From: Roseomonas sp. KE0001 | Lineage (GTDB): Bacteria > Pseudomonadota > Alphaproteobacteria > Acetobacterales > Acetobacteraceae | Length of the DNA stretch: 64,000 nucleotides | Assembly (NCBI RefSeq): GCF_016107285.1 | Contig: NZ_RCVQ01000002.1 | Coordinates: 558,001-622,000 of the forward strand | Direction of reading: 5' to 3' | Shown here: in pieces, positions 34,111 through 42,927 of the stretch | How positions within the stretch are numbered: the first letter of the stretch is position 1 | How the letters are laid out: each line of letters opens with the position of its first letter | The notes under the pieces: generated by a model | The model's database searches: none | Told to the model about the DNA's origin: nothing | The model's input: only the letters and a program-made list of their open reading frames with translations | Made by a program: the position numbers and the translations under genes

Positions 34111-35517
34111 ATGCGCATGGAGGAGGAGAGGCCGTCGCCCGGCCGCTGGCTGGGCTCGGCAGGGCTGATCGGCGGCGTGCCGCTGCTGCTCCTCGCCCTG
34201 CTCGGGCTGAGCGGGCAGGCCGAGGCGGACGTGGTGCTGTTCTGCCTCGCGCTGACCGCCGCCGCGGCGCTGCTGCTGTCCTGGTTCTGGCTGCGTGACC
34301 TGTCGCGCCTGGCGCGGTCCCTGCGCCATGCGGCGGAGGGCGGAATGCCGGCGCCGCGAAGCGAGGCCGAGGCCAGCCACCGGGGCCTCGCCATCCCGAT
34401 TCTCTCCGAGGTGTCCGAGGGCGTGACGCGGCTGATCGGCCACCTCGCCGAGCGGCAGGCGATGGTCGAGCGGCTGCGCCGCAGCGACGCCGCCATTCTG
34501 GAAAGCCTGCCGGACCCCTTGCTGGTGCTGGGCGCCGACCGCGCGCCGCTGCGCGCCAACGCGGCGGCGCGGGCCCTCTTCGCCGCGCCGGCCGCCGAAT
34601 CGGGGCCGCTGGCGGGCGATGCCGCCGCGCTGCTGCGCCACCCGAAGCTGGCGGGGGCGGTGGACCGTGCCCTGGCCGAGGGGGAAGGGCAGAGCACGGA
34701 CATCACCCTGCCCGTGCCGGTGCCGCGCGAGCTGGCCGTGCAGGTCATCCCGCTCGATCCGCCGCTGATCGATGGCGGGCGGCTGGTGGTGCTGCTGGCC
34801 GACCGCACGCGGGAACGCGCGGTGGAACGGATGCGCGCCGATTTCGTGGCCAATGCCAGCCACGAATTGCGCACCCCGCTGGCCAGCCTGATGGGCTTCA
34901 TCGAGACGCTGCGCGGGCCGGCGAAGGACGATCCGGAGGCGCAGGCGCGCTTCCTCGGCATCATGGCCGAGCAGTCGGAACGGATGCGGCGGCTGATCGA
35001 GGACCTGCTCGGCCTCTCGCGCATCGAGCTGGCCGAGCACCAGGCGCCCACCGGACGCGTCGCGCTCGCCGCCCTGGCGCGGGCCGAGACCGAGGCCATG
35101 GCGCCGATCCTGGACAGCCGGGCGGTCACGTTGCGGCTCGATCTCGACGAGACGGTGGAGGCGGCGCCGGCCGATGCCGGGCAGCTCGCCCAGGTGCTGC
35201 GCAACCTGCTGGAGAACGCGGTGAAGCATGGCGGGCAGGCCTGCCACATCACCCTGGCGGTCAGCCGCGCCGAGGCGCCGCGGCCCGGTGCGCTGCTCAG
35301 CGTGACCGATGACGGGCCCGGCATCGCGCGCGAGCACATCCCGCGGCTGACGGAGCGCTTCTACCGGGTGGACAAGGCGCGTTCGCGCAGCGCCGGCGGC
35401 ACCGGCCTCGGCCTCGCCATCGTCAAGCACATCGTCAACCGCCATCGCGGCCAGCTGCTGATCGAGAGCCAGGAGGGCGAGGGCGCGACCTTCAGGGTCT
35501 GGCTGCCCTCCGGGTGA
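34111..35517 (+). CDS. PhoR-like sensor histidine kinase
   Basis: This 468-residue membrane kinase has two N-terminal helices (LIGGVPLLLLALLGLSG, VVLFCLALTAAAALLLSWFW), a PAS-like region (ILESLPDPLLVLGADRAPLRAN), HisKA with the phospho-acceptor in FVANASHELRTPLASLMGF (His near 251), and HATPase motifs (NLLENAVKHG, DDGPGI, GGTGLGLAIVKHIV). The two-helix, no-periplasmic-loop plan is that of PhoR. The pst/phoU/phoB genes usually next to phoR are absent, so the phosphate role is inferred and its regulator is elsewhere. Confidence 0.85.
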   Translation: MRMEEERPSPGRWLGSAGLIGGVPLLLLALLGLSGQAEADVVLFCLALTAAAALLLSWFWLRDLSRLARSLRHAAEGGMPAPRSEAEASHRGLAIPILSEVSEGVTRLIGHLAERQAMVERLRRSDAAILESLPDPLLVLGADRAPLRANAAARALFAAPAAESGPLAGDAAALLRHPKLAGAVDRALAEGEGQSTDITLPVPVPRELAVQVIPLDPPLIDGGRLVVLLADRTRERAVERMRADFVANASHELRTPLASLMGFIETLRGPAKDDPEAQARFLGIMAEQSERMRRLIEDLLGLSRIELAEHQAPTGRVALAALARAETEAMAPILDSRAVTLRLDLDETVEAAPADAGQLAQVLRNLLENAVKHGGQACHITLAVSRAEAPRPGALLSVTDDGPGIAREHIPRLTERFYRVDKARSRSAGGTGLGLAIVKHIVNRHRGQLLIESQEGEGATFRVWLPSG

Positions 35518-35538
35518 TGGCGGCCGGAGAGGGCGCCC

Positions 35539-36372
35539 TCAGCCGGCGGTGCCCGCCCCGGAGGGCCGCCGCCTCTGCCGCCGCCCCGGCGCCGCGATCG
35601 CCTGGCCCAGCATGGCCCGCTCGCGCCCCTCGGCGCCACGCAGCAGCTCGGGGATCACCGTGGCCTCGGGCAGGTTGCGCCAGTACTTCTTCGGCATCTC
35701 GGCGCGCATCGCCTCGGGCTTCAGCCGGGCCGGATTGAAGATGCTGGCGAAGTAGGTGCGCCAGAGATCCTCGGCGGCATCGGCGGCGGGGGCCTCGGCG
35801 CGGTGCGCGCCGGCGGTGAAGGTGGTGACGGCGCCGTCCCAGTGGGCGCAGCGGCGCGGCGTCAGGATCGACCAGCGCAGGGCGGCGAAGCGGCGCTCGA
35901 AGAACCCCGCCTCGGCCTCCACGATATGATGCTCCGGCTCGAACCACGCGACCGAGCGCACCCCGTCCGGCGTCTCCACCTCGCGGAAGCGCAGGAAGGC
36001 GTGCATCTTGTGCGCGTCCCGCCGCACCGCCCGCGCCATGGCGGCGAGGCGGGCCATGCGCGCCTCGGTCGGCGTGCGCAGCAGGCCGGGGCGGCGGCGG
36101 GCATCCCAGAGCAGGCCATAGAGCAGGGCGAAGCGTTCCGGGTCGCTGTGCCGGATGGCCAGCTCGGCCTGGACCAGGAAGTCGCGCGGCACGGCGGGGG
36201 AGGGGGCGTCGCGCGGCAGGTCGGGCGCGGCGCCGTCGAACAAGCCGGCGGCCCCGTCCTGCCCGGGCCAGGAGACCGCCTCGGGGGCGATGCCGGCGGC
36301 CAGCAGGCCGCGCGCGGCGGCGCGCCAGCCGTCGAAATCGGCCGGGCCGGCGAGGCAGATACTACAGGCCAA
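35539..36372 (-). CDS. DUF4130 (TIGR03915-type) DNA metabolism protein without UDG domain
   Basis: This 277-residue protein carries the DUF4130 pattern: ICLAGPADFDGWRAAARGLL at the N terminus, FALLYGLLWDARRRPGLL, ARAVRRDAHKMHAFLRFREVE, WFEPEHHIVEAEAGFFERRFA and WSILTPRRCAHWDG. DUF4130 often precedes a UdgX-type uracil-DNA glycosylase domain in one polypeptide. Here the chain ends in a basic tail (PGRRQRRRPSG) and no such domain follows. Its ATG overlaps the radical SAM stop by 11 bases, so the two proteins are translationally coupled and likely act together. Confidence 0.85.
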   Translation of the reverse strand: MACSICLAGPADFDGWRAAARGLLAAGIAPEAVSWPGQDGAAGLFDGAAPDLPRDAPSPAVPRDFLVQAELAIRHSDPERFALLYGLLWDARRRPGLLRTPTEARMARLAAMARAVRRDAHKMHAFLRFREVETPDGVRSVAWFEPEHHIVEAEAGFFERRFAALRWSILTPRRCAHWDGAVTTFTAGAHRAEAPAADAAEDLWRTYFASIFNPARLKPEAMRAEMPKKYWRNLPEATVIPELLRGAEGRERAMLGQAIAAPGRRQRRRPSGAGTAG

Positions 36373-37621
36373 GGGCGAGCTGCTCCGGCCGTGCCGCCCG
36401 GGCGAAGGCGCTTCCCGGCTGCAACTGCCGCCGGAGCCCGGCGGAATCGATCTGTCCCGGCGGCGGTCGGTGGTCGGGCGCGGTCAGGAAAGGCGCCACC
36501 TTGCGCAGCGGCACGCGCAGCCGGGCGAGGTCGGCGAGCTTCACCCGCCCGTGCCGCCGTGCCTCGAGCACCCGTTCCACCGTGCGGGCGCCGAGGCCGG
36601 GCACGCGCAGCAGCGCCTCGCGCGAGGCGCGGTTGAGGTCGAGGGGGAAGCCGGCGCGGTGCTTCAGCGCCCAGGCCAGCTTCGGGTCGATCTCGAGGTC
36701 GAGCATGCCGGCCTCGCCGCCGGCCAGGATCTCGCTCGGCCGGAAGCCGTAGAAGCGCATCAGCCAGTCGGCCTGGTAGAGCCGGTGCTCGCGCAACAGC
36801 GGCGGCGGCGCCGGGGGCAGGGCGGCCGAGGCGGCGGGAATCGGCGAATAGCCGGAATAATAGACCCGCTTCAGGCCGAAGCGGCTGTAGAGCCCGTCGC
36901 TGGCGTCCAGCACCTGGCCGTCGGTGCTGGCATCGGCGCCGACGATCATCTGCGTCGACTGCCCGGCCGGGGCGAAGCGCGGCGGCAGGGCGCGGCGGGC
37001 CTCGCGCCGCTCGGCGCCGGCCGTCGCGATCCGGGTGGAGAGTTCGGCCATGGCGCCCTCGATCACCGGCATGTCCTTCTCGGGCGCCAGGGCGCGCAGG
37101 CTGGCGGCCTGCGGCAGCTCGACATTGATCGACAGGCGGTCGGCCAGCAGCCCGGCCTCGGCCAGCAGTTCCGGCGCCGCCTCGGGGATGGTCTTGAGAT
37201 GGATGTAGCCCTTGAAGCCATGCTCCTGGCGCAGCGCGCGCGCCACGCGGACGATCTGCTCCATGGTGTAGTCGGGGCTGCGGATGATGCCGGAGGAGAG
37301 GAACAGCCCCTCGATGTAGTTGCGGCGGTAGAAGGCCAGGGTCAGCCGGACCAGCTCCTCCACGGTGAAGCGGGCGCGGCGGACCGGGGCGGAGGCGCGG
37401 TTGATGCAATAGGCGCAGTCGAAGACGCAGGCATTGGTCAGCAGCACCTTGAGCAGGGAGATGCAGCGCCCGTCCGGCGCATAGGCGTGGCAGATGCCCA
37501 TGCCCTCGGTGCTGCCGAGGCCGCCCTGGCGCGAATCGCGCTTATCGGTGCCGGAGGAGGCGCAGGAGGCGTCGTACTTGGCGGCATCGGCCAGCACCGC
37601 CAGCTTGGCGCGGAGGTCCAT
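36362..37621 (-). CDS. Putative DNA modification/repair radical SAM protein
   Basis: This 419-residue protein has a radical SAM cluster motif CVFDCAYC (CxxxCxxC) after a family-typical N terminus (KLAVLADAAKYDASCASSG, MGICHAYAPDGRCISLLKVLL). A C-terminal helix-hairpin-helix DNA-binding segment follows (LNRASREALLRVPGLGARTVERVL). This is the TIGR03916 type that accompanies DUF4130/UdgX proteins; its reaction is unknown. ATG 37621 lies 20 bases after a GTTC-N7-GTTC element typical of the alphaproteobacterial LexA box, so SOS control is likely. The downstream DUF4130 gene overlaps it. Confidence 0.9.
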   Translation of the reverse strand: MDLRAKLAVLADAAKYDASCASSGTDKRDSRQGGLGSTEGMGICHAYAPDGRCISLLKVLLTNACVFDCAYCINRASAPVRRARFTVEELVRLTLAFYRRNYIEGLFLSSGIIRSPDYTMEQIVRVARALRQEHGFKGYIHLKTIPEAAPELLAEAGLLADRLSINVELPQAASLRALAPEKDMPVIEGAMAELSTRIATAGAERREARRALPPRFAPAGQSTQMIVGADASTDGQVLDASDGLYSRFGLKRVYYSGYSPIPAASAALPPAPPPLLREHRLYQADWLMRFYGFRPSEILAGGEAGMLDLEIDPKLAWALKHRAGFPLDLNRASREALLRVPGLGARTVERVLEARRHGRVKLADLARLRVPLRKVAPFLTAPDHRPPPGQIDSAGLRRQLQPGSAFARAARPEQLALGL

Positions 37622-37628
37622 GGGAAAA

Positions 37629-37665
37629 GCCCTGAAGGATAGTTCTTGATATGTTCTTTCAGGGC
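37629..37665 (-). terminator. Hairpin after hemF enclosing the LexA box
   Basis: GCCCTGAA (37629-37636) and TTCAGGGC (37658-37665) are perfect 8-base inverted arms. Read leftward, the stem is followed by TTTT (37628-37625) and then the radical SAM ATG. The 21-base loop contains the LexA-type direct repeat. It may end the hemF transcript, attenuate the radical SAM gene, or both. Confidence 0.45.
37642..37656 (-). promoter_or_regulatory. LexA (SOS) box of the radical SAM/DUF4130 operon
   Basis: GTTCTTGATATGTTC is a perfect GTTC-N7-GTTC direct repeat, the LexA-binding consensus of alphaproteobacteria. It lies 20 bases upstream of the radical SAM start, where bound LexA would block transcription. 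The function of the downstream genes in DNA metabolism supports the assignment. Confidence 0.8.
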
Positions 37666-37712
37666 CCGGGCGCAAGGCCCGGCGTCGCGCGAGGCCTTGC
37701 GGCGCCGGCCCG

Positions 37713-38606
37713 TCAGGGCCAGCGCACCTCGGGCGGCATGGACATCAGGATCGCCTCGACATTGCCGCCGGTCCGCAACCCGAACAGGGTGCCGCGGTCC
37801 TGCAGCAGGTTGAACTCGACATAGCGCCCGCGGCGGACCAGCTGGTGCTCGCGCTCGGCCTCAGTCCAGGGCTCGTGCATGCGGCGGCGGACGATGGCGG
37901 GATAGGCGGCGAGGAAGGCCTCGCCGACGTCGCGGGTGAAGGCGAAGTGGTCCGGCAGGCGGGCCTCGTCGGCCTCGTCGCGGCCGAGCCAGTCGTAGAA
38001 GATGCCGCCCGCGCCGCGCGGCTCGCCCCGGTGCGGCAGGAAGAAGTACTCGTCGCACCATTGCTTGAAGCGCGGGTAGTAGGCCGGGTCGTGCCGGTCG
38101 CAGGCGGCGCGGTAGGCGGCGTGGAAGGTGGCGGCGTCGGCCTGCGATTCGGGCGCGTCGAGGCGCATCGGCGTCAGGTCGCCCCCGCCGCCGAACCAGG
38201 GGCGGGTGGTGGTGATGAAGCGGGTGTTCATATGCGCCGCCGGCACGCGCGGCGAGCGCATGTGGGCGACCAGCGAGACGCCGGTGGCCAGGAAGCGCGG
38301 ATCCTCCTCCGCGCCCGGGATCTGGCGGCGGAACTCGGGGCTGAACTCGCCCCAGACGGTGGAGACATTGACCCCCACCTTCTCGAAGACTCGGCCGCGC
38401 ATCACCGCCATCACGCCCCCGCCGCCGCCCTCGCGCCGCCAGGGCGTGCGGGCGAAGCGCCCGGCGGGGAGGCCGGCCTGCGGCCCGGAGGCCAGCTCGT
38501 CCTCGATCGCCTCGAAGGCGGCGCAGAGGCGGTCGCGCAGCGATTCGAACCAGGCCGCGGCGGGGGCGGCGAGGGGATGGCGGTCGGTCTCGGGGGACTG
38601 GGTCAT
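37713..38606 (-). CDS. hemF: Oxygen-dependent coproporphyrinogen III oxidase
   Basis: This 297-residue enzyme (E. coli HemF has 299) decarboxylates coproporphyrinogen III to protoporphyrinogen IX using O2. Seen are [43 protein letters not shown], and [27 protein letters not shown]. Also seen are [20 protein letters not shown] and SMPPEVRWP at the C terminus. ATG 38606 places the fold normally; an in-frame GTG three codons upstream is an alternative. It is divergent from the bc1 operon, a sensible pairing of haem supply and cytochromes. Confidence 0.95.
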   Translation of the reverse strand: MTQSPETDRHPLAAPAAAWFESLRDRLCAAFEAIEDELASGPQAGLPAGRFARTPWRREGGGGGVMAVMRGRVFEKVGVNVSTVWGEFSPEFRRQIPGAEEDPRFLATGVSLVAHMRSPRVPAAHMNTRFITTTRPWFGGGGDLTPMRLDAPESQADAATFHAAYRAACDRHDPAYYPRFKQWCDEYFFLPHRGEPRGAGGIFYDWLGRDEADEARLPDHFAFTRDVGEAFLAAYPAIVRRRMHEPWTEAEREHQLVRRGRYVEFNLLQDRGTLFGLRTGGNVEAILMSMPPEVRWP

Positions 38607-38885
38607 GGCGGTCACGGCCTCCTCTGCGGCGGCGAGGACGCCCCGCCCGCGCTGCGCTACCGCGATGCCGTCGGCGCCGCAACGCGCAGAAAGGCGGGCT
38701 TCGGCCGGGGCGTGCGGCGCCAGGGGCGATTGCCACCCCGCATACCCTGCCTTTATATGGCCATGGCGCATGGCAGCAGCGCGGTGACGCGCTTGCCCCG
38801 GCGCCTCCGCTTGTGCGCGGAAAGGGGTTCAGCGGCGCCCAGCCTGCCAGGTTTCGGGGTGCCGCCAGGAGGGACGGAAAGAGGG

Positions 38886-39485
38886 ATGGCCGATACGCTT
38901 GCGCCGAGCAGCTCCCCCGCGATGGGCGGCTCCCATGGGGGCGGCTCCCCTGGGGATGATCCGCACGCGGCCGAAGGGACGAAGCGGGATTTCCTGAAAC
39001 TGGTGGCCGGCTCCTTCGCGGCGGTCGGCGTCGGCGCCGTGGTCTGGCCCTTCATCGCCTCGATGAACCCGGCGAAGGACGTGCTGGCCCTGGCGAGCAC
39101 CGATGTGCAGCTCGACCATATCGCCGAGGGCCAGGCGGTCACCGTCATGTGGCGCGGCAAGCCGGTCTTCGTGCGCCACCGCACGGGGGCGGAGATCCAG
39201 GAGGCCGAGGGCGTGCCGCTCTCCGACCTGCGCGACCCGCAGACCGACGATGCCCGCGTCCACCGCCGCCCGTGGCTGGTGGTGGTCGGCGTCTGCACCC
39301 ACCTCGGCTGCGTGCCGCTGGGGCAGAAATCGACCGACCCGCGCGGTGAATTCGGCGGCTGGTTCTGCCCCTGCCACGGCAGCCACTACGACACCTCCGG
39401 CCGCATCCGCCGCGGCCCGGCGCCCCTGAACCTGGCCGTGCCGGATTACGAGTTCACGTCCGACACCCAGATCCGCATCGGCTGA
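38886..39485 (+). CDS. petA: Cytochrome bc1 Rieske iron-sulfur subunit
   Basis: This 199-residue subunit of ubiquinol:cytochrome c reductase has an N-terminal twin-arginine-like anchor ([20 protein letters not shown]; one Arg preceded by Lys). The 2Fe-2S ligands are in CTHLGC (Cys137, His139) and CPCHGSH (Cys161, His164), with Cys142 and Cys163 for the disulfide. ATG 38886 is preceded by AGAGGG. It is the first gene of petABC, 12 bases before petB; an unusual Gly/Ser/His-rich N-terminal tail of about 30 residues precedes the anchor. Confidence 0.97.
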   Translation: MADTLAPSSSPAMGGSHGGGSPGDDPHAAEGTKRDFLKLVAGSFAAVGVGAVVWPFIASMNPAKDVLALASTDVQLDHIAEGQAVTVMWRGKPVFVRHRTGAEIQEAEGVPLSDLRDPQTDDARVHRRPWLVVVGVCTHLGCVPLGQKSTDPRGEFGGWFCPCHGSHYDTSGRIRRGPAPLNLAVPDYEFTSDTQIRIG

Positions 39486-39497
39486 GGACCGCACCCC

Positions 39498-40769
39498 ATG
39501 GCATCCGGCCTTCACGAGAGCAGCTTCACCAACCCGGTGGTGCGCTGGATCGACCAGCGCATGCCGGTCTTCACCATGATGCAGAAGGAGTACGGGACCT
39601 TCCCGACTCCGCGGAATTTCAACTACTTCTGGAATTTCGGCGCGCTGGCCATGATCAACCTGATGATCATGATCGCCACCGGCATCTTCCTGGCGATGAA
39701 CTACACGGCGCACACTTCGCTCGCCTTCGACAGCGTCGAGCGCATCATGCGCGACGTGAACTACGGCTGGCTGATCCGCTACGTGCACATGAACGGCGCC
39801 TCGATGTTCTTCATCGTGGTTCTCGTGCACGTCTGGCGCGGCATGTACTACGGCTCCTACAAGGCGCCGCGCGAGCTGCTCTGGATCCTCGGCGTCGTCA
39901 TCTTCCTGCTGATGATGGCCACCGCCTTCATGGGCTACGTGCTGCCCTGGGGCCAGATGTCCTTCTGGGGCGCCACCGTCATCACCAACCTGTTCAGCGC
40001 CATCCCGCTGGTCGGCGACAGCATCGTGACGCTGCTCTGGGGCGGCTTCTCCGTGGACAACCCCACGCTGAACCGCTTCTTCAGCCTGCACTACCTGCTG
40101 CCCTTCGTGATCGCGGGCGTGGTCTTCCTGCATGTCGCGGCGCTGCACATCACGGGGTCCAACAACCCGCTGGGCATCGAGCCCAAGGGCCCGCAGGACA
40201 CGCTGCCCTTCCACCCCTATTACACGATCAAGGACAGCGTCGGGATCGTCGTCTACCTGATCGTCTTCGCCTTCCTCGTCTTCTTCACGCCGAACTACCT
40301 GGGCCATCCGGACAACTACATCCCGGCCAACCCGCTCTCGACGCCCGCGCATATCGTGCCGGAATGGTACTTCCTGCCCTTCTACGCCATCCTGCGCGCG
40401 GTGCCGAACAAGCTGGGCGGCGTGCTGATGATGTTCGGCTCGATCGCCATCCTCTTCGTGCTGCCCTGGCTGGACCGCTCGCCGGTGCGCTCGATGCGCT
40501 TCCGCCCGATCGCCAGGTGGCTGTTCCTGCTCTGGACGGTGAATTTCTTCGTCCTGATGTACTGCGGCGGCATGCCGGCCGAGGAGCCCTACGTCACCGT
40601 CAGCCGCTTCGCGACCGCCTACTACTTCGGCTACTTCCTGGTGATCCTGCCGCTGCTCGCCAAGATCGAGCGGCCCCTGCCGCTGCCCGAGAGCATCGCC
40701 CGACCCGTGCTGCGGGGCGGTGGGCCGCTGCCCGGCGCCGCGACCGCCCAGCCGATGGAGAAGGCGTGA
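39498..40769 (+). CDS. petB: Cytochrome b of the bc1 complex
   Basis: This 423-residue integral membrane subunit carries two b haems and the Qo and Qi quinone sites. Seen are [21 protein letters not shown], the helix-B His in [21 protein letters not shown], helix [21 protein letters not shown], helix [21 protein letters not shown] with the second haem His pair, and the Qo-site PEWY ([13 protein letters not shown]). It is a single full-length chain, not split into b6 and subunit IV. The stop overlaps the petC start by one base (TGATG). Confidence 0.98.
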   Translation: MASGLHESSFTNPVVRWIDQRMPVFTMMQKEYGTFPTPRNFNYFWNFGALAMINLMIMIATGIFLAMNYTAHTSLAFDSVERIMRDVNYGWLIRYVHMNGASMFFIVVLVHVWRGMYYGSYKAPRELLWILGVVIFLLMMATAFMGYVLPWGQMSFWGATVITNLFSAIPLVGDSIVTLLWGGFSVDNPTLNRFFSLHYLLPFVIAGVVFLHVAALHITGSNNPLGIEPKGPQDTLPFHPYYTIKDSVGIVVYLIVFAFLVFFTPNYLGHPDNYIPANPLSTPAHIVPEWYFLPFYAILRAVPNKLGGVLMMFGSIAILFVLPWLDRSPVRSMRFRPIARWLFLLWTVNFFVLMYCGGMPAEEPYVTVSRFATAYYFGYFLVILPLLAKIERPLPLPESIARPVLRGGGPLPGAATAQPMEKA

Positions 40770-41563
40770 TGGCCCTGCGTTCCCTGAAGGCCGCCGCCAA
40801 GGCCGTCACCCTGGCGGCCACCCTGGCCCTCCCGCTCGCCCTCGGCGCCGCCCCGGCGGCGCGGGCCGCCGAGGGGGTCGCCGTCCCGGACACCAAGTTC
40901 TCCTTCGACGGCCTCTTCGGCACCTTCGACCGCGGCGAGCTGCAGCGCGGCTTCCAGGTCTACAAGGAAGTCTGCTCGGCCTGCCACGCCATGCACCTGG
41001 TGGCCTACCGCAACCTGCGCGAGATCGGCCTCTCCGAGGCCGAGGTCGCCGCCGTGGCCGCGGGCTACCAGATCCCCGACGGGCCGAACGACGATGGCGA
41101 GATGTTCGAGCGCCCCGGCCGCGCCTCGGACCGCTTCCGCCGCCCCTTCGCCAATGACGCGGCGGCGCGCGCGGCCAACAACGGGGCGCTGCCCCCCGAC
41201 CTGTCGCTGATGACCAAGGCCCGCCCGGGCGGCGCCGACTACGTGCATGCCCTGCTGATGGGCTACGAGGCCCCGCCGGAGGGCGTCACGGTCATGGAGG
41301 GGATGCACTACAACAAGTACTTCCCCGGCCATCAGATCGCCATGGCGCCGCCGATCAGCAGCGACGGCCAGGTGCAGTACGCCGATGGGACCACCGCCAC
41401 GGTGGACCGCATGGCGACCGATGTCTCGGCCTTCCTCGCCTGGGCGGCCGAGCCGGAGCTGGAGACCCGCCGCGCCATGGGCGTGCGGATCATCCTCTTC
41501 CTGGTCATCCTCGGCGGCCTGACCTATGCGGTGAAGCGGAAGATCTGGGCCAGGGTCCACTGA
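40769..41563 (+). CDS. petC: Cytochrome c1 of the bc1 complex
   Basis: This 264-residue subunit carries electrons from the Rieske protein to cytochrome c. It has a signal sequence (KAVTLAATLALPLALGAAPA, cleaved near ARAA), the haem c site CSACH (Cys69, Cys72, His73), and the axial Met in the VMEGMHYNKYFPG region or later. A C-terminal anchor (GVRIILFLVILGGLTYAVKRK) holds it in the inner membrane facing the periplasm. It is the last gene of petABC and is followed by a strong hairpin. Confidence 0.97.
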   Translation: MALRSLKAAAKAVTLAATLALPLALGAAPAARAAEGVAVPDTKFSFDGLFGTFDRGELQRGFQVYKEVCSACHAMHLVAYRNLREIGLSEAEVAAVAAGYQIPDGPNDDGEMFERPGRASDRFRRPFANDAAARAANNGALPPDLSLMTKARPGGADYVHALLMGYEAPPEGVTVMEGMHYNKYFPGHQIAMAPPISSDGQVQYADGTTATVDRMATDVSAFLAWAAEPELETRRAMGVRIILFLVILGGLTYAVKRKIWARVH

Positions 41564-41594
41564 GGCGGGGCGGCACCCCGCCGCCCTCCGCATG

Positions 41595-41634
41595 AAGGGC
41601 CGCCGCCGGAGCCGGACTCCGGTGGCGGCCCTTT
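41595..41634 (+). terminator. Terminator of the petABC operon
   Basis: AAGGGCCGCCGCCGGAG and CTCCGGTGGCGGCCCTTT form a long near-perfect stem (41595-41634) with a short loop, 32 bases after the petC stop, ending in TTT. The symmetric A and T runs would also allow leftward function. Confidence 0.8.
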
Positions 41635-41656
41635 CCTCGTCGCAGGGAAGCATTCC

Positions 41657-42541
41657 ATGACCGACATCATCGAACCCGTCATCGGCCTGATCGGCGGCTC
41701 CGGCCTCTACGACATCGACGGGCTGGAGGAGCGCGCGTGGCGCCGGGTGGACAGCCCCTGGGGCGAACCCTCCGACGAGCTGCTCTTCGGCCGGCTCGAC
41801 GGCGTGCGCTGCGTCTTCCTGCCCCGCCACGGCCGCGGCCACCGCATGCCGCCCTCGGCGCTGAACTATCGCGCCAATATCGACGTGCTGAAGCGGGCGG
41901 GCGTGACCGAGATCCTGTCCCTCTCGGCCGTGGGCTCGCTGAACGGCGACCTGCCGCCCGGCACCTTCGTCATCGTCGACCAGTTCATCGACCGCACCTT
42001 CGCGCGGCAGAAGTCCTTCTTCGAGACCGGCTGCGTGGCGCATGTCTCAGTGGCGCATCCGACCTGCCCGCGCCTCGGCGACGTGGCCGAGCAGGCGGCG
42101 CGCGACATCGGCCTGAAGCACCGGCGCGGCGGCACCTATCTGGTCATGGAGGGGCCGCAGTTCTCCACCAAGGCGGAGAGCGAACTCTACCGTGCCTGGG
42201 GCTGCGACGTGATCGGCATGACCAACATGCCGGAGGCCAAGCTCGCCCGCGAGGCCGAGCTTTGCTACGCGACCATCGCCATGGTCACCGATTTCGACTG
42301 CTGGCACCCCGACCACGACGCCGTATCGGTCGAGGCGGTGGTGAAGGTGATGTACGAGAACGCCGACCGCGCTAAGGCGCTGGTGAAGGCGGTGGTGCCG
42401 ATGCTGGGCGCGCCGCGCGGCCCCTGCCCGGCGGGCTGCGACCGGGCGCTGGAATACGCCATCGTCACGCCGCCCGAGAAGCGCGACCCGGCGCTGATGG
42501 CCCGGCTCGACGCCGTCGCCGGCCGCGTGCTGCGCGGCTGA
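41657..42541 (+). CDS. mtnP: S-methyl-5'-thioadenosine phosphorylase
   Basis: This 294-residue enzyme cleaves methylthioadenosine from polyamine and homoserine-lactone synthesis to adenine and methylthioribose-1-phosphate. Seen are IGLIGGSGLYDIDGLEE (phosphate loop), RHGRGHRMPPSALNYRANI, SAVGSLNGDLPPGTFVIVDQFIDRT, MEGPQFSTKAESELYRAWG, NMPEAKLAREAELCY and VTDFDCWHPDH. The Asp-Phe-Asp in that last motif fits adenine-type specificity over 6-oxopurines. It lies alone between the bc1 terminator and the convergent response regulator. Confidence 0.95.
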   Translation: MTDIIEPVIGLIGGSGLYDIDGLEERAWRRVDSPWGEPSDELLFGRLDGVRCVFLPRHGRGHRMPPSALNYRANIDVLKRAGVTEILSLSAVGSLNGDLPPGTFVIVDQFIDRTFARQKSFFETGCVAHVSVAHPTCPRLGDVAEQAARDIGLKHRRGGTYLVMEGPQFSTKAESELYRAWGCDVIGMTNMPEAKLAREAELCYATIAMVTDFDCWHPDHDAVSVEAVVKVMYENADRAKALVKAVVPMLGAPRGPCPAGCDRALEYAIVTPPEKRDPALMARLDAVAGRVLRG

Positions 42542-42564
42542 GGCCTGTCCCGGCGGCGGCCTCA
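42539..42564. terminator. Hairpin formed by two convergent stop codons
   Basis: TGAGGCC (42539-42545) and GGCCTCA (42558-42564) are perfect inverted arms that contain the mtnP stop and the response-regulator stop. The loop is 12 bases, and the interval between the genes is only 20 bases. No T-run is present. Confidence 0.35.
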
Positions 42565-42927
42565 GCCCGGCATGCAGAGCCGCTCCAGCATCAGCACCAG
42601 CTCCTGCGGGTCATAGGGCTTGGACAGCACCGGCGCGCCGCGGTGCCGCTCCGGCAGCCCCGCCGCGCCATAGCCGGTGGCGACGACGAAGGGGATCTCC
42701 ATCTCGACCAGCCGGTCCGCCACCGGCGTGGAGACCTGGCCGGCCAGGTTGATGTCGAGCACCGCGGCGGCGGGGGCGGCGCCGGAGAAGTATTCCAGCG
42801 CCTCCTCCACCGTCGCCGCCGGGCCGAGCACGTCCGCGCCGGCCTCGATCAGCGCATCCTCCACCAGCATGGCGATGAGGGCCTCGTCCTCGACAACCAG
42901 CACGCGAAGCCCCTGCAGCCGGTTCAT
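42562..42927 (-). CDS. Single-domain response regulator (receiver only)
   Basis: This 121-residue CheY-like receiver has an acidic pair in LRVLVVEDEALIAMLVED, the phospho-acceptor in AAVLDINLAG, Thr in FVVATGYGAAG and the conserved Lys in LSKPYDPQEL. There is no output domain. Its ATG overlaps the HWE kinase stop (ATGA, 42924-42927), so the two are coupled. Receiver-only partners of HWE kinases commonly act as phosphate sinks or relay proteins. Confidence 0.93.
   Translation of the reverse strand: MNRLQGLRVLVVEDEALIAMLVEDALIEAGADVLGPAATVEEALEYFSGAAPAAAVLDINLAGQVSTPVADRLVEMEIPFVVATGYGAAGLPERHRGAPVLSKPYDPQELVLMLERLCMPG

Noticed and set aside
32872-35445. Leftward 857-codon frame opposite the lipoprotein and PhoR-like kinase genes
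   Set aside because: It has no recognisable domain and mirrors two well-supported genes on the other strand.
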